64,000 nt of DNA. Origin: Cohnella sp. OV330. Its GTDB lineage: Bacteria > Bacillota > Bacilli > Paenibacillales > Paenibacillaceae. Location of the stretch: NCBI RefSeq assembly GCF_900112065.1, contig NZ_FOKE01000011.1, forward strand, positions 238,917 to 302,916, written 5' to 3'. This document shows, piece after piece, positions 1 through 7,738 of the stretch. The position numbers and the translations under genes were made by a program. Positions within the stretch are counted from its first letter, which is position 1; each line of letters opens with the position of its first letter. The notes under the pieces are model-generated. The model worked only from the letters and a program-made list of their open reading frames with translations. It had not been told where the DNA came from and did no database searches.

Positions 1-1048
1 CCTCGAAGATCCCCATGAACATCTCTTCGGTGTCTATGAATTCATGGAATCCGAAGCGGCGCGCTTTCGTGCCGTCGGCAAAGAAATCGTAATCCCACGA
101 AAAAACGAAATCCCCGAACCGCCAGGATGAGACATCGTCGTAACTGTTCGGCATGAGGTCGTATTTCTCGACCATCGCATCCCACAGCGGCGCCTTGTCC
201 GCCATCACGGTCTCTAAAGACATCTGAAGCGGAGGCGCGGTCTCGAGCCCGAAGTTCGCCGCAATCTTCGGCCATAGCTCGTTCCAGCGAAAGAGGTCGC
301 CGTTCGCGATGTTAAAAGCCTGGTTCGCGCAGCGCGGATCGGTCGCCGCCCATACTGTCGCCCTGGCCAGCAGGCCGGCGTCGGTCATTTCCAGCAGGCT
401 GCCGTATGCGCCAGGCTTGCCCGGGAAGCGCAGCGGCAGCCCCAGCTCCTTGGATATCGCGGCATAGATCGCGATGACCATCGCGAGGTTCATCGGGTTG
501 CCGGTCGCATAGCCGGCTACGACGGAGGGCCGCAGCGCGGACCAAGTCCACGTAGAGCCAGGCTGCCTCCGCTCGAGGAACTGCTGCTGGTCGACGTTGA
601 ACTCCGGCGGCATATGACCGGCATCCGTCTCGCGCGCGGGCGTCTTGAACGGACCGAGGTGCGCGCCGTAGACCTTGTAGCCTTGCATCAAGCTGATATG
701 CCGGAGGCCCGGCGCGATCGGCTCGACAGCGTCCACCGTATGGACGAGCATCGCCAGATTCGGCTGGACGAGCTCGGCCCAGCTCGGACGATCCTGATAG
801 GCCGCATAGAAAATATGCGTGATATCGGTCAGCCCGCCCAGCTTGTCGCGCGTATCCGCCTCGTCTAGCAGATCGGCCGCCACGTAGCGGATGCGACCGG
901 TATTTTCGCCACCGCGCCGCGATATGCCGACGATGTCCCATTCAGGCAGCGTCGCCAGATAATCGATCAGGTTCCGCCCGATCACGCCGTTCGCGCCGAT
1001 CACCAATGCCGTTTTGCGGACTTCCGTATTCGTATCATTCATGCTCAT
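1..1048 (-). CDS. SDR-family NAD(P)-dependent oxidoreductase, PRISE-like (partial, C-terminus beyond left edge)
   Basis: The reading frame is open from ATG at 1048 to the window edge (349 codons) with no stop, so the C-terminus is missing. The N-terminus has a Rossmann nucleotide-binding motif (GANGVIG, about residues 18-24), and a downstream LMQGYKVYGAHLGPFK segment matches the lysine-containing motif of the progesterone 5-beta-reductase/iridoid synthase-like (PRISE) group. Members reduce C=C bonds of enones with NAD(P)H; the substrate here is unknown. A second in-frame ATG lies two codons downstream, and GAGGAAGAT before 1048 is a plausible ribosome site. The segment that carries the catalytic Tyr in plant enzymes (NFYY) reads EFNVDQQ here. 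The family call is firm, the activity is not. Confidence 0.85.
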   Translation of the reverse strand, partial: MSMNDTNTEVRKTALVIGANGVIGRNLIDYLATLPEWDIVGISRRGGENTGRIRYVAADLLDEADTRDKLGGLTDITHIFYAAYQDRPSWAELVQPNLAMLVHTVDAVEPIAPGLRHISLMQGYKVYGAHLGPFKTPARETDAGHMPPEFNVDQQQFLERRQPGSTWTWSALRPSVVAGYATGNPMNLAMVIAIYAAISKELGLPLRFPGKPGAYGSLLEMTDAGLLARATVWAATDPRCANQAFNIANGDLFRWNELWPKIAANFGLETAPPLQMSLETVMADKAPLWDAMVEKYDLMPNSYDDVSSWRFGDFVFSWDYDFFADGTKARRFGFHEFIDTEEMFMGIFE

Positions 1049-1166
1049 CTTCCTCCTCGCTTCGGTTGAACCCATTGTGCGGCAAAGGAGGAGAAGTGAA
1101 CAGTACGCACCTTCAAGTCATCTAGTTACTTCCAAGTAATAAAAGCGTCGCGACGCTGTCCAAGCG

Positions 1167-1469
1167 CTACTCCGCCGCCCCTACGTCATGCTGTCCGATG
1201 ATCAGCGTAATCGGTTCCAAGTATGCGCGAAGCGCGCTCTTCTCTCCCGTCGTATCCACTTCGATATCGACAACCTTGCTGCTCACCGTGCGTTCTTCCC
1301 GGCGGTCGTATACGACTTCGAACTCTCTCAAGCCGAGCGGGTACGTGACGACCGACCAGCCGATCGCCAGCGAGCCGGGCACGTCCACCGCATGGGAGAA
1401 GTCGACGCGCGTCAACAACTCCTCGTTCATGTCTACGATCGTCACCTGCTGCAAAATTTCCGTCTTCAT
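1167..1469 (-). CDS. Hypothetical protein, 100 aa
   Basis: The product is about 100 aa, starting MKTEILQQVTIVDMNEELL. The ATG at 1469 is preceded by AAGGGGAT at good spacing; an upstream in-frame start would add a 21-residue tail without support. The protein is acidic, has no membrane segment and no motif I recognise, and reads as a beta-rich small soluble domain. It stands alone between the SDR gene and the helicase. I do not assign a function. Confidence 0.6.
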   Translation of the reverse strand: MKTEILQQVTIVDMNEELLTRVDFSHAVDVPGSLAIGWSVVTYPLGLREFEVVYDRREERTVSSKVVDIEVDTTGEKSALRAYLEPITLIIGQHDVGAAE

Positions 1470-1621
1470 TTCGTTATCCCCTTTTGCGAATAATGGAAAA
1501 AAATATATTCTTAGCGCCGTCGGCACGGACAAAAGCGTCCTACGGCTTTTATCGGCGATTCCATGCTACATTTGTGAGTCATTCAATCGTTTGATAAGAA
1601 CGGCAAGATTCAGCTGAAGAA

Positions 1622-1665
1622 AAAACAAAAAAACGCCTCGCGCACGTTTTCGTACGCGAAGCGTT
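1622..1665 (-). terminator. Intrinsic terminator of the DEAD-box helicase gene
   Basis: A 15-bp stem (1632-1646 with 1651-1665, two G-U/mismatch positions) and a 4-nt loop are followed on the minus strand by a run of T. It lies just past the helicase stop codon. Confidence 0.85.
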
Positions 1666-1682
1666 TCGCTGCTTGTCAGGCT

Positions 1683-3689
1683 TTATTTGCGGCCTTTCGG
1701 CGAACGCGAAGGCGCTTTGCCGCGGCCCGCTCCGCCGCCCGGAGCGCCGCCGAAGCCGCCCCGCCCGCCGGTAGACGGCTTGCGTCCGCCGTCCCGCGAG
1801 CCTCCGGCCTGGGGCCTGCCGCCGCTGCGTCCGCCGGACGGCCGCTCGCTGCCGCGGGCGAAGCTGCCCGCGCCGCCGCTGCTTGAGCCGGCGCCGAAGC
1901 TGCGCTCGCCGCGGCCCGACGATGCGCGGTCGCCGCCGCGCTTAGGCCGCTCTGCCGGCGCGCCTGGCTTGCCGGCGCGCTCGGCCCTGCCGCCCAGCGC
2001 GGATGCGCCGGCGTAGCGGCCCTCGCCCGCGCTGCTGCCGCCGCTGCGCGGCCCGCGGCCCGGCGCCGCCTGCGGCCTGCCGGCGCCGGCTTCGCGGCGG
2101 CCATTGCCCGGGCCGCCCGCGCCCGGCCTGCGGCGCTGAGCCTGCGGCTCCGCCGCGCGCTCTTCGGGAGCCGGGGCGAAGTACTCGCCCTGCTCCCACC
2201 ACTTGGCGGCGCGCTCCTCGCCTGCGCCGCCACCGGCACCTGCGTCGCGTCCGCCGCGCGCAGGTACGCCCTTGCCGCGGCCGGCGCCTGCGTTCGCGGC
2301 GCCGCCGCGCAGACCCCGCTCCGCGGTACCGCGACCGCCGAGCGCCGCTGCGCTATCGCCGCGCGCCCCGCGCACGACGCCGCCGCGTACCGCGCCGCGG
2401 CCTTCGCCCCGCGCGCCGCGATCGTCTCCGCGGCTCTCGCCGCGGCGCCCGCCTCCGGCGCCTCGCGTCGCGCCGCTGCGCGATCCAGCGCCCGCTGCGC
2501 CCGCGCGCTTGCCGAATGCGCCAGGCGTCCGCGTCTTCACCGTCGCCGAGCCTTCGGCAGCCACGCTGCCGCCGGCCTCGCCGATCTTGCGCCGCTCGAT
2601 GAACATGCCGATGCCGTCTTCGATCACGCCCAGGTCCCCGCGGTCCTTGGGCGAGACGAACGTGATCGCCATGCCCGACTCGCCCGCACGGCCCGTCCGG
2701 CCGATGCGGTGGATATAGCTCTCCGCGTCCTGCGGCACGTCGTAGTTATATACGTGCGTCACGCCTTCGACGTCAAGCCCGCGCGCCGCGATGTCCGTCG
2801 CCACCAGAATCTGCAGCTTCGCCTCGCGGAACTTCCGCATGACCTGCTCCCGCTTCGCCTGCGACAAATCCCCGTGCAGCTCGTCGCTGCTGTAGCCCAT
2901 CGCCTGCAGCGCTTCGTTCAGCGTGCTCGCGCGCCGCTTCGTCCGGCAGAAGACCATGCCGAGGTAAGGCTGGGTCTCCTCGATCATCGCCACCAGCGCT
3001 GCCTGCTTGGCCCGGTCCGTCGTCTCGATGACGAGCTGCGCCGTATCCTTGACCGTCACCTGCTTCGCCTTGACCGTCACTTCCTGCGGGTCCCGCAGAT
3101 AGCGGCCGGCCAGATTCCGGATCTTGTCCGGTATCGTCGCCGAGAAGAGCATCGTCTGCCTGTCCTTCGGCGTCTTGGACATGATCTCCTCGACCTCGCC
3201 GAGAAAGCCCATGTGCAGCATCTGGTCGGCTTCGTCGAGCACCATCATGCGCACGTTGGACAGCCTGACCGTCTCGCGCCGCATATGATCGAGCAGCCGG
3301 CCCGGCGTCGCCACGATCATGTGCATGTTGCCTTCCAGCTTGTGCAGCTGCGCCTCGACGTCCTGGCCGCCGTAGACTGCCAGCACGCGCACGCCCTCAT
3401 AGACTGGCAGCAGCTTCTTGATCTCCGCCGTAATCTGGATCGCGAGCTCGCGCGTCGGCGTCACGATCAACCCTTGCAGATACGGCACCTCCGGCTTGAT
3501 CCGCTCCAGCATCGGCAGCACGAACGCGAGCGTTTTGCCCGTACCGGTCTGCGCCTGGCTGATGACGTCCTTGCCCGTCAGGGCGACCGGGATCGTCTGC
3601 GCCTGCACCGGCGTCGGCTGCTTGATGCCCAAGCTATGCAATAATTCGGATGCGCGCGCCGCCACACCCAATGGTCCAAACTCTGCCAC
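1683..3689 (-). CDS. DEAD-box ATP-dependent RNA helicase with very long Gly/Arg-rich tail
   Basis: This 668-aa protein has the complete DEAD-box core: Q motif (PTPVQAQTIP, about 25-34), AQTGTGKT at 46-53, PTRELA, VATPGR, DEAD, SAT, and the C-terminal HRIGRTGRAG arginine-finger motif. It unwinds RNA using ATP, typically in ribosome assembly, RNA decay or cold growth (CshA/DeaD type). The core ends near residue 370. The remaining 290 residues are Gly/Arg/Ala/Ser-rich with many RGG and GRG units, interrupted once by a non-repetitive island containing KWWEQGEYF. Tails of this kind bind RNA non-specifically. CshA proteins are usually around 500 aa, so this tail is long. The gene has its own terminator and is monocistronic. 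Confidence 0.93.
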   Translation of the reverse strand: MAEFGPLGVAARASELLHSLGIKQPTPVQAQTIPVALTGKDVISQAQTGTGKTLAFVLPMLERIKPEVPYLQGLIVTPTRELAIQITAEIKKLLPVYEGVRVLAVYGGQDVEAQLHKLEGNMHMIVATPGRLLDHMRRETVRLSNVRMMVLDEADQMLHMGFLGEVEEIMSKTPKDRQTMLFSATIPDKIRNLAGRYLRDPQEVTVKAKQVTVKDTAQLVIETTDRAKQAALVAMIEETQPYLGMVFCRTKRRASTLNEALQAMGYSSDELHGDLSQAKREQVMRKFREAKLQILVATDIAARGLDVEGVTHVYNYDVPQDAESYIHRIGRTGRAGESGMAITFVSPKDRGDLGVIEDGIGMFIERRKIGEAGGSVAAEGSATVKTRTPGAFGKRAGAAGAGSRSGATRGAGGGRRGESRGDDRGARGEGRGAVRGGVVRGARGDSAAALGGRGTAERGLRGGAANAGAGRGKGVPARGGRDAGAGGGAGEERAAKWWEQGEYFAPAPEERAAEPQAQRRRPGAGGPGNGRREAGAGRPQAAPGRGPRSGGSSAGEGRYAGASALGGRAERAGKPGAPAERPKRGGDRASSGRGERSFGAGSSSGGAGSFARGSERPSGGRSGGRPQAGGSRDGGRKPSTGGRGGFGGAPGGGAGRGKAPSRSPKGRK

Positions 3690-3816
3690 AATAGCACCTC
3701 ATTTATATTCGCGGACCGCTGTCCGCGCATTCGTACTCCTATCCTACCACATTAATTGTCGATTTCCGCATTTCGGCCCGCCCTTTATTTCCATGGCGCC
3801 GTCTCCTTATTTTACC

Positions 3817-3885
3817 CATTTGAACGGTATCCCCTTCGATCAGGATGCATCTTTCTTCCTGACGGAAGGGGATATCGTTCAAATG
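3817..3885. repeat. 69-bp near-perfect palindrome made of two inverted copies of the 29-bp repeat (copies A1, A2)
   Basis: Left arm 3817-3845 and right arm 3857-3885 are reverse complements except at 3 of 29 positions, with an 11-nt loop. Each arm is one copy of the dispersed repeat: TCCTGA, three variable bases, AAGGGGATAYCGTT, then MAAAYG. It lies between the uppP terminator and the helicase start and could fold into a long hairpin in DNA or RNA. Confidence 0.93.
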
Positions 3886-3935
3886 CGTTCGAATGCCGTC
3901 TAATCTGCTTAAACCCTCTTGTAACGGGCTTCCTC

Positions 3936-3964
3936 TCCTGACGGAAGGGGATACCGTTAAAACG
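3936..3964 (+). repeat. 29-bp dispersed repeat, single copy (A3)
   Basis: This copy is in plus orientation, TCCTGA at 3936-3941 through AAAACG ending at 3964. It lies 50 bp from the A1/A2 palindrome and just before the uppP terminator. Confidence 0.9.
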
Positions 3965-3975
3965 GTCTACGCATT

Positions 3976-4010
3976 AAAAACGGCTGCGCCGGACAATGCC
4001 CGGCCAGCCG
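3976..4010 (-). terminator. Intrinsic terminator of uppP
   Basis: A GC-rich stem (3981-3992 with 4000-4010, one bulge) is followed on the minus strand by TTTTTAATG, directly after the uppP stop codon. Confidence 0.85.
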
Positions 4011-4020
4011 TATTTATTAG

Positions 4021-4896
4021 TTACAGCCAGATTACCAGCGCCAGCACGACGGCCAGCACGATCCGGTAGATGGCGAACGGTACGAGCTTGATCCGGTTGA
4101 TCAGGTTCAGGAAGAACCGGATCGCCACCAGCGCGACCAAGAACGCTGCGACGAAGCCTGCGATGTAAAACGGTAGCATGTCGGCCGTAATGTACTGGTA
4201 GTTCTTGAGCAGCGTGATGAGGCTCGCGCCTGCCATGATCGGTACGGCCATGATAAAGGTGAAGTCGGCCGCAGCACGGTGGCTGAGTCCGAGCAAAACG
4301 CCGCCCGAGATCGTCGAGCCGGACCGCGAGAAGCCCGGCCACAGCGAGAAGCACTGAATAAGGCCGATTAGAAGCGCCTGTCTATAGGTAATCTGGTCAA
4401 CCGTATTCGCCGTCGGACGCTTCGGCGCCAGCCGATCCGCGCCGATCATGAGGATCGCGCCCAGGACGAGGCCGACGAGCACCGTCTCGGTGGAAAAGAG
4501 GTGTTCCTCGATCGTATCGTCGAACAGGAAGCCCAGGATGCCCGCCGGGATGAGTCCGACGATGACCTGCATCAGCTTCAGCCGGCCGGTGCCTGTACCG
4601 CTCCATTCTCCCGTCCCCTCATGCTCCGCTTCGATGCGCGCGTCTTTGCCCTTGAGTTTCCGAAGTCCGAGCAAGTCCATGAACCGCCGCCAGAACAGCA
4701 CGACGACCGCCAGAATCGAGCCGAGCTGGATGACGACCTTGAATGCGACCGCCGCGTCCGAGCCGAGGAAGTCCTCCGTCTTGAGCCACAGATCGTCGAC
4801 GATGATCATGTGACCGGTAGAAGAGACGGGCGCGAATTCCGTGACGCCTTCGACGATGCCGATGATGATGCCTTTTAGAATTTCCAGGAATGACAT
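4021..4896 (-). CDS. uppP: Undecaprenyl-diphosphate phosphatase (UppP/BacA)
   Basis: This 291-aa polytopic membrane protein dephosphorylates undecaprenyl pyrophosphate to recycle the lipid carrier for peptidoglycan and wall polymers; it also confers bacitracin tolerance. The family signatures are clear: EGVTEFAPVSSTGH near the N-terminus (Glu17/Glu20 region and the SSTGH loop) and the second catalytic loop SRSGSTISGG near residue 185. The C-terminus is a run of hydrophobic helices. Length is typical of the family. It is monocistronic, with a terminator and the repeat cluster downstream. Confidence 0.96.
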   Translation of the reverse strand: MSFLEILKGIIIGIVEGVTEFAPVSSTGHMIIVDDLWLKTEDFLGSDAAVAFKVVIQLGSILAVVVLFWRRFMDLLGLRKLKGKDARIEAEHEGTGEWSGTGTGRLKLMQVIVGLIPAGILGFLFDDTIEEHLFSTETVLVGLVLGAILMIGADRLAPKRPTANTVDQITYRQALLIGLIQCFSLWPGFSRSGSTISGGVLLGLSHRAAADFTFIMAVPIMAGASLITLLKNYQYITADMLPFYIAGFVAAFLVALVAIRFFLNLINRIKLVPFAIYRIVLAVVLALVIWL

Positions 4897-5054
4897 ATGT
4901 ACGCTCTACTCCCTTTCCCGATTCCGATTTCCTATGGTCTAGTTTATAGGGAATGAAGGGTCCTTGTCTAATGGACTGGGGCCCAGGCTTCCGCTACTAT
5001 AGTACCCTTCGGGGAAGGATTCGAGCGCGACCATGCGATCTTTTGCTTCGCAGG

Positions 5055-5594
5055 TCAGGCAAAAAACGTCTGGGGATACTTCAGCTCCCCGTACTTCTCC
5101 TTGCGCGTCGCCGCGAGACGGGCCAGCTCGCCTTCTGCCAGCTCCAGCACCATGAACACGTCGTCCGGCACGTCGAACTGCATCAGGACAAAACCGCTAT
5201 CTACCGCAGGCTTGAAGCCGAACCGCGGGTAGTAGGACGGATGGCCGATGAGGAAAATAAGCTTGTGGCCAAGCCGCTCCGCCCGGCGGATGCCTTCCCG
5301 GATCAGCTCGCCCCCGATGCCGCGTCCCTGCGCGTCAGGCAGCACGCCGATCGGCGCCAGCACGAGCGTGTCCGTCGCGTCTTGGCCGTCCACAAGCTCC
5401 GCTTTGCTGATCAGCATATGGCCGACGATCCGGCCGTCCGACTCCGCCACGAGCGACAGCTCGGGCACGAAACCGGCGGACTCGCGTATGCGGTCCGCGA
5501 GCCGGCTCTCGTCCTCCCGCCCGCCGAAGGCGGCCAAGTGGACCTCCCTGACCGCTTCGATATCCTCATTCGTTTCCGTGCGAATATTCGTCAT
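5055..5594 (-). CDS. GNAT-family N-acetyltransferase (YhbS-like)
   Basis: The product is 179 aa with a complete GNAT fold: an N-terminal strand-helix (TNIRTETNEDIEAVREVH), the acetyl-CoA pyrophosphate-binding motif A (GVLPDAQGRGIGGELIREG, with the Q-x-x-G-x-G signature), and a downstream GHPSYYPRFGF segment typical of the YhbS-type subgroup. It transfers acetyl from acetyl-CoA to an unidentified amine. It ends just after the exporter pair on the same strand, 18 bp from the second exporter gene, so it may be co-transcribed with a drug exporter. A detoxification role is conceivable but not shown. Confidence 0.88.
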   Translation of the reverse strand: MTNIRTETNEDIEAVREVHLAAFGGREDESRLADRIRESAGFVPELSLVAESDGRIVGHMLISKAELVDGQDATDTLVLAPIGVLPDAQGRGIGGELIREGIRRAERLGHKLIFLIGHPSYYPRFGFKPAVDSGFVLMQFDVPDDVFMVLELAEGELARLAATRKEKYGELKYPQTFFA

Positions 5595-5612
5595 TCCGTT
5601 TCTCTCCCCGCT

Positions 5613-7661
5613 TTATTTAGCCGCCGCTTCCGTCGCTTCGACGTCGGCATGCTCGACTGCAGCGCCGCCTTGCAGCTGGTACATCGCATAGTATTTACCC
5701 TGCAGCCGCATTAGACGCTCATGATCGCCGCGCTCGACGATGACGCCGTGGTCCAGCACGAGGATCTGATCGGCCTGACGGATCGTGGACAGCCGGTGGG
5801 CAATGACGAACGTCGTCCGGCCTTTCTTGAGTACGTCAAGCGCCGCCTGGATGATGGCTTCGGTCTCGGTGTCGATGCTGGCCGTCGCCTCGTCTAGGAT
5901 CAGAATCGCCGGATCGTAAGCCAGCGCCCTGGCGAAGGAAATCAGCTGCCGCTGGCCCGCGGACAGCGTCGCGCCCTTCTCGATGACGGGCTCGTCGAGC
6001 CCGCCGGGCAAGCTCATGAACATGTCGTAAGCGCCGACGTCGCGCAGCGCCTGCTCGACCCGCTCCCGCGTGATCGCGGGGTTGCCAAGGCTCACATTCG
6101 ACGCGATCGTTCCCGTGAACAAGAACGGATCCTGCAGTACGATGCCCATATGCGTACGCAGTTGCTGCTTCGGGATATCGCGGACGTCTACGCCGTCCAC
6201 CTTAATGCTGCCCTCTTCGATATCGTAGAAACGAAATAGCAGGTTCAGGATCGAGCTCTTGCCGGAGCCTGTATGTCCGACGAGCGCGACCGTCTCGCCC
6301 TGGCGGGCGTGGAAGTTCACGTCCTTGAGCACGTTCTCGCCCTTCTTGTAGGCGAACGTCACATGCTCGAAGCGGACGTCGCCGCCGCTGCGAGGCGCGG
6401 TGCCTTGCTCGACTGGGATGCCCGGTTCGTCCAGCAGCTCGAATACGCGGGACGCGGATACTCTTGCCGTCTCCAGGTTGGAGAGCTGGTTGACGATGCC
6501 GACGATCGGCTGGAACATCCGGTTCATGTAGTCGATGAACGCGTACAGCACGCCGACCGTGACCGCGCTGCTGAGCGATCCGCCCCAGAACATCCAGAGG
6601 ACGGCCAGGAAGATCAGATTGCGCACGACGTTCACGAGATTGTGGGAGGTAATCGAGTTCAGACTGACCAGCTTCGTCTGGTGATTGAAGTAGTCCTCGT
6701 TGAGCTCGTCGAACTCTTTGGCCATCTTCTTCTGTCTGCCGAACGCCTGGATGATCGTCATCCCTTGGATGGACTCGTTGATCATGCCGTTGATATCGCT
6801 TAGTTTGGCGCGGATCACGTTGTTCAGCTTGCCCGCATACTTGCGGTAAAGGACGATCCAGATCGCCAACATCGGTATGAGCGGCAGGGCGATGAGCGCG
6901 AGGCTCGTGTCGAGCAGGAACAGCGCCCCCAGGATCGCGGTCATGTAGACGATGCCCGAGAAAAAGTTCGCCAGCACCGCCACGAACAATTCGCGCACGG
7001 CTTCGGTGTCGTTGGTTATACGCGAGACGACCTTGCCCGCAGGCAGGTTGTCGAAGTACTGCACCGGCAAGCGATGCGTATGCGCGAATACGTCCTCGCG
7101 CATGCGCTGCACGATGCGGTTCGCCGACGTCTGCAGCAGCAGCTTCTGCCCGTAGGTGAACGCCGCGGCGAGCAGCAGCAGCCCGAAGTACGCGGCAGCC
7201 AGCTGCAGCAGCATCGGCACCTCCGGCTTGTAGAACTGGTACAATTCGGCTTTCGTCAGTTTGGTGGCCGCATATTGCGCGCTGCGGCCGTCCTTGGCGG
7301 TCACGGTCATCGTGCCGTCCGTGACCGAACGCGCGCCGTCGAACGCCAAGTCGCTGTCGACCCAGTAGTAGCTGCGCTTCTCCTGGAGCACGCGCTTGGC
7401 CAGAGCCGGGCTGCGGTCCGCGTCTGCCGGCAGATGGTCGTTTCTCACGTACCAGTTACCTCGGTAGGAGACCGCGTCGCTTTGCTTGGCCTGAACCTGG
7501 TACCAGGTTTTCTCGATGCCCAGAATGTTCTGGTCGATCATCCGCTTGGCCAGCATCGGTCCGAGCAGCTCGGCGCACACCGCCAACGCCAGCATCACCA
7601 GCGCCCAGATGATCGTTTTTTTATACAGCAGTGCGTAGCGGTATAAACGCTTGCCTGTCAT
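5613..7661 (-). CDS. bmrD: ABC exporter half-transporter, BmrD/YheH-like subunit with catalytic Walker B
   Basis: This 682-aa TMD-NBD fusion has a large extracytoplasmic insert between its first two membrane helices (about residues 40-150, with paired WY motifs), the hallmark of Bacillus subtilis BmrD/YheH (673 aa). In the NBD, Walker A is GHTGSGKSS, the signature loop is the variant LSAGQ, and Walker B ILILDEA keeps the catalytic Glu. Its partner gene upstream has LSGGQ and a Walker B Asp. Together these give one competent and one degenerate ATP site, as expected for a heterodimeric multidrug exporter. It lies about 80 bp downstream of bmrC on the same strand. Confidence 0.88.
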   Translation of the reverse strand: MTGKRLYRYALLYKKTIIWALVMLALAVCAELLGPMLAKRMIDQNILGIEKTWYQVQAKQSDAVSYRGNWYVRNDHLPADADRSPALAKRVLQEKRSYYWVDSDLAFDGARSVTDGTMTVTAKDGRSAQYAATKLTKAELYQFYKPEVPMLLQLAAAYFGLLLLAAAFTYGQKLLLQTSANRIVQRMREDVFAHTHRLPVQYFDNLPAGKVVSRITNDTEAVRELFVAVLANFFSGIVYMTAILGALFLLDTSLALIALPLIPMLAIWIVLYRKYAGKLNNVIRAKLSDINGMINESIQGMTIIQAFGRQKKMAKEFDELNEDYFNHQTKLVSLNSITSHNLVNVVRNLIFLAVLWMFWGGSLSSAVTVGVLYAFIDYMNRMFQPIVGIVNQLSNLETARVSASRVFELLDEPGIPVEQGTAPRSGGDVRFEHVTFAYKKGENVLKDVNFHARQGETVALVGHTGSGKSSILNLLFRFYDIEEGSIKVDGVDVRDIPKQQLRTHMGIVLQDPFLFTGTIASNVSLGNPAITRERVEQALRDVGAYDMFMSLPGGLDEPVIEKGATLSAGQRQLISFARALAYDPAILILDEATASIDTETEAIIQAALDVLKKGRTTFVIAHRLSTIRQADQILVLDHGVIVERGDHERLMRLQGKYYAMYQLQGGAAVEHADVEATEAAAK

Positions 7662-7738
7662 GATTGGTCACCTTCATTTCTTTCTCTTCTCTTCGCTTCG
7701 TTAAGGACGACTAGGATGGCTTGCGCGAATATCGGCGC

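Noticed and set aside
1472..1488. Another copy of the 29-bp repeat (TATCCCCTTTT)
   Set aside because: Only the short AAGGGGATA core matches; it is the ribosome-binding site of the small gene at 1167-1469.
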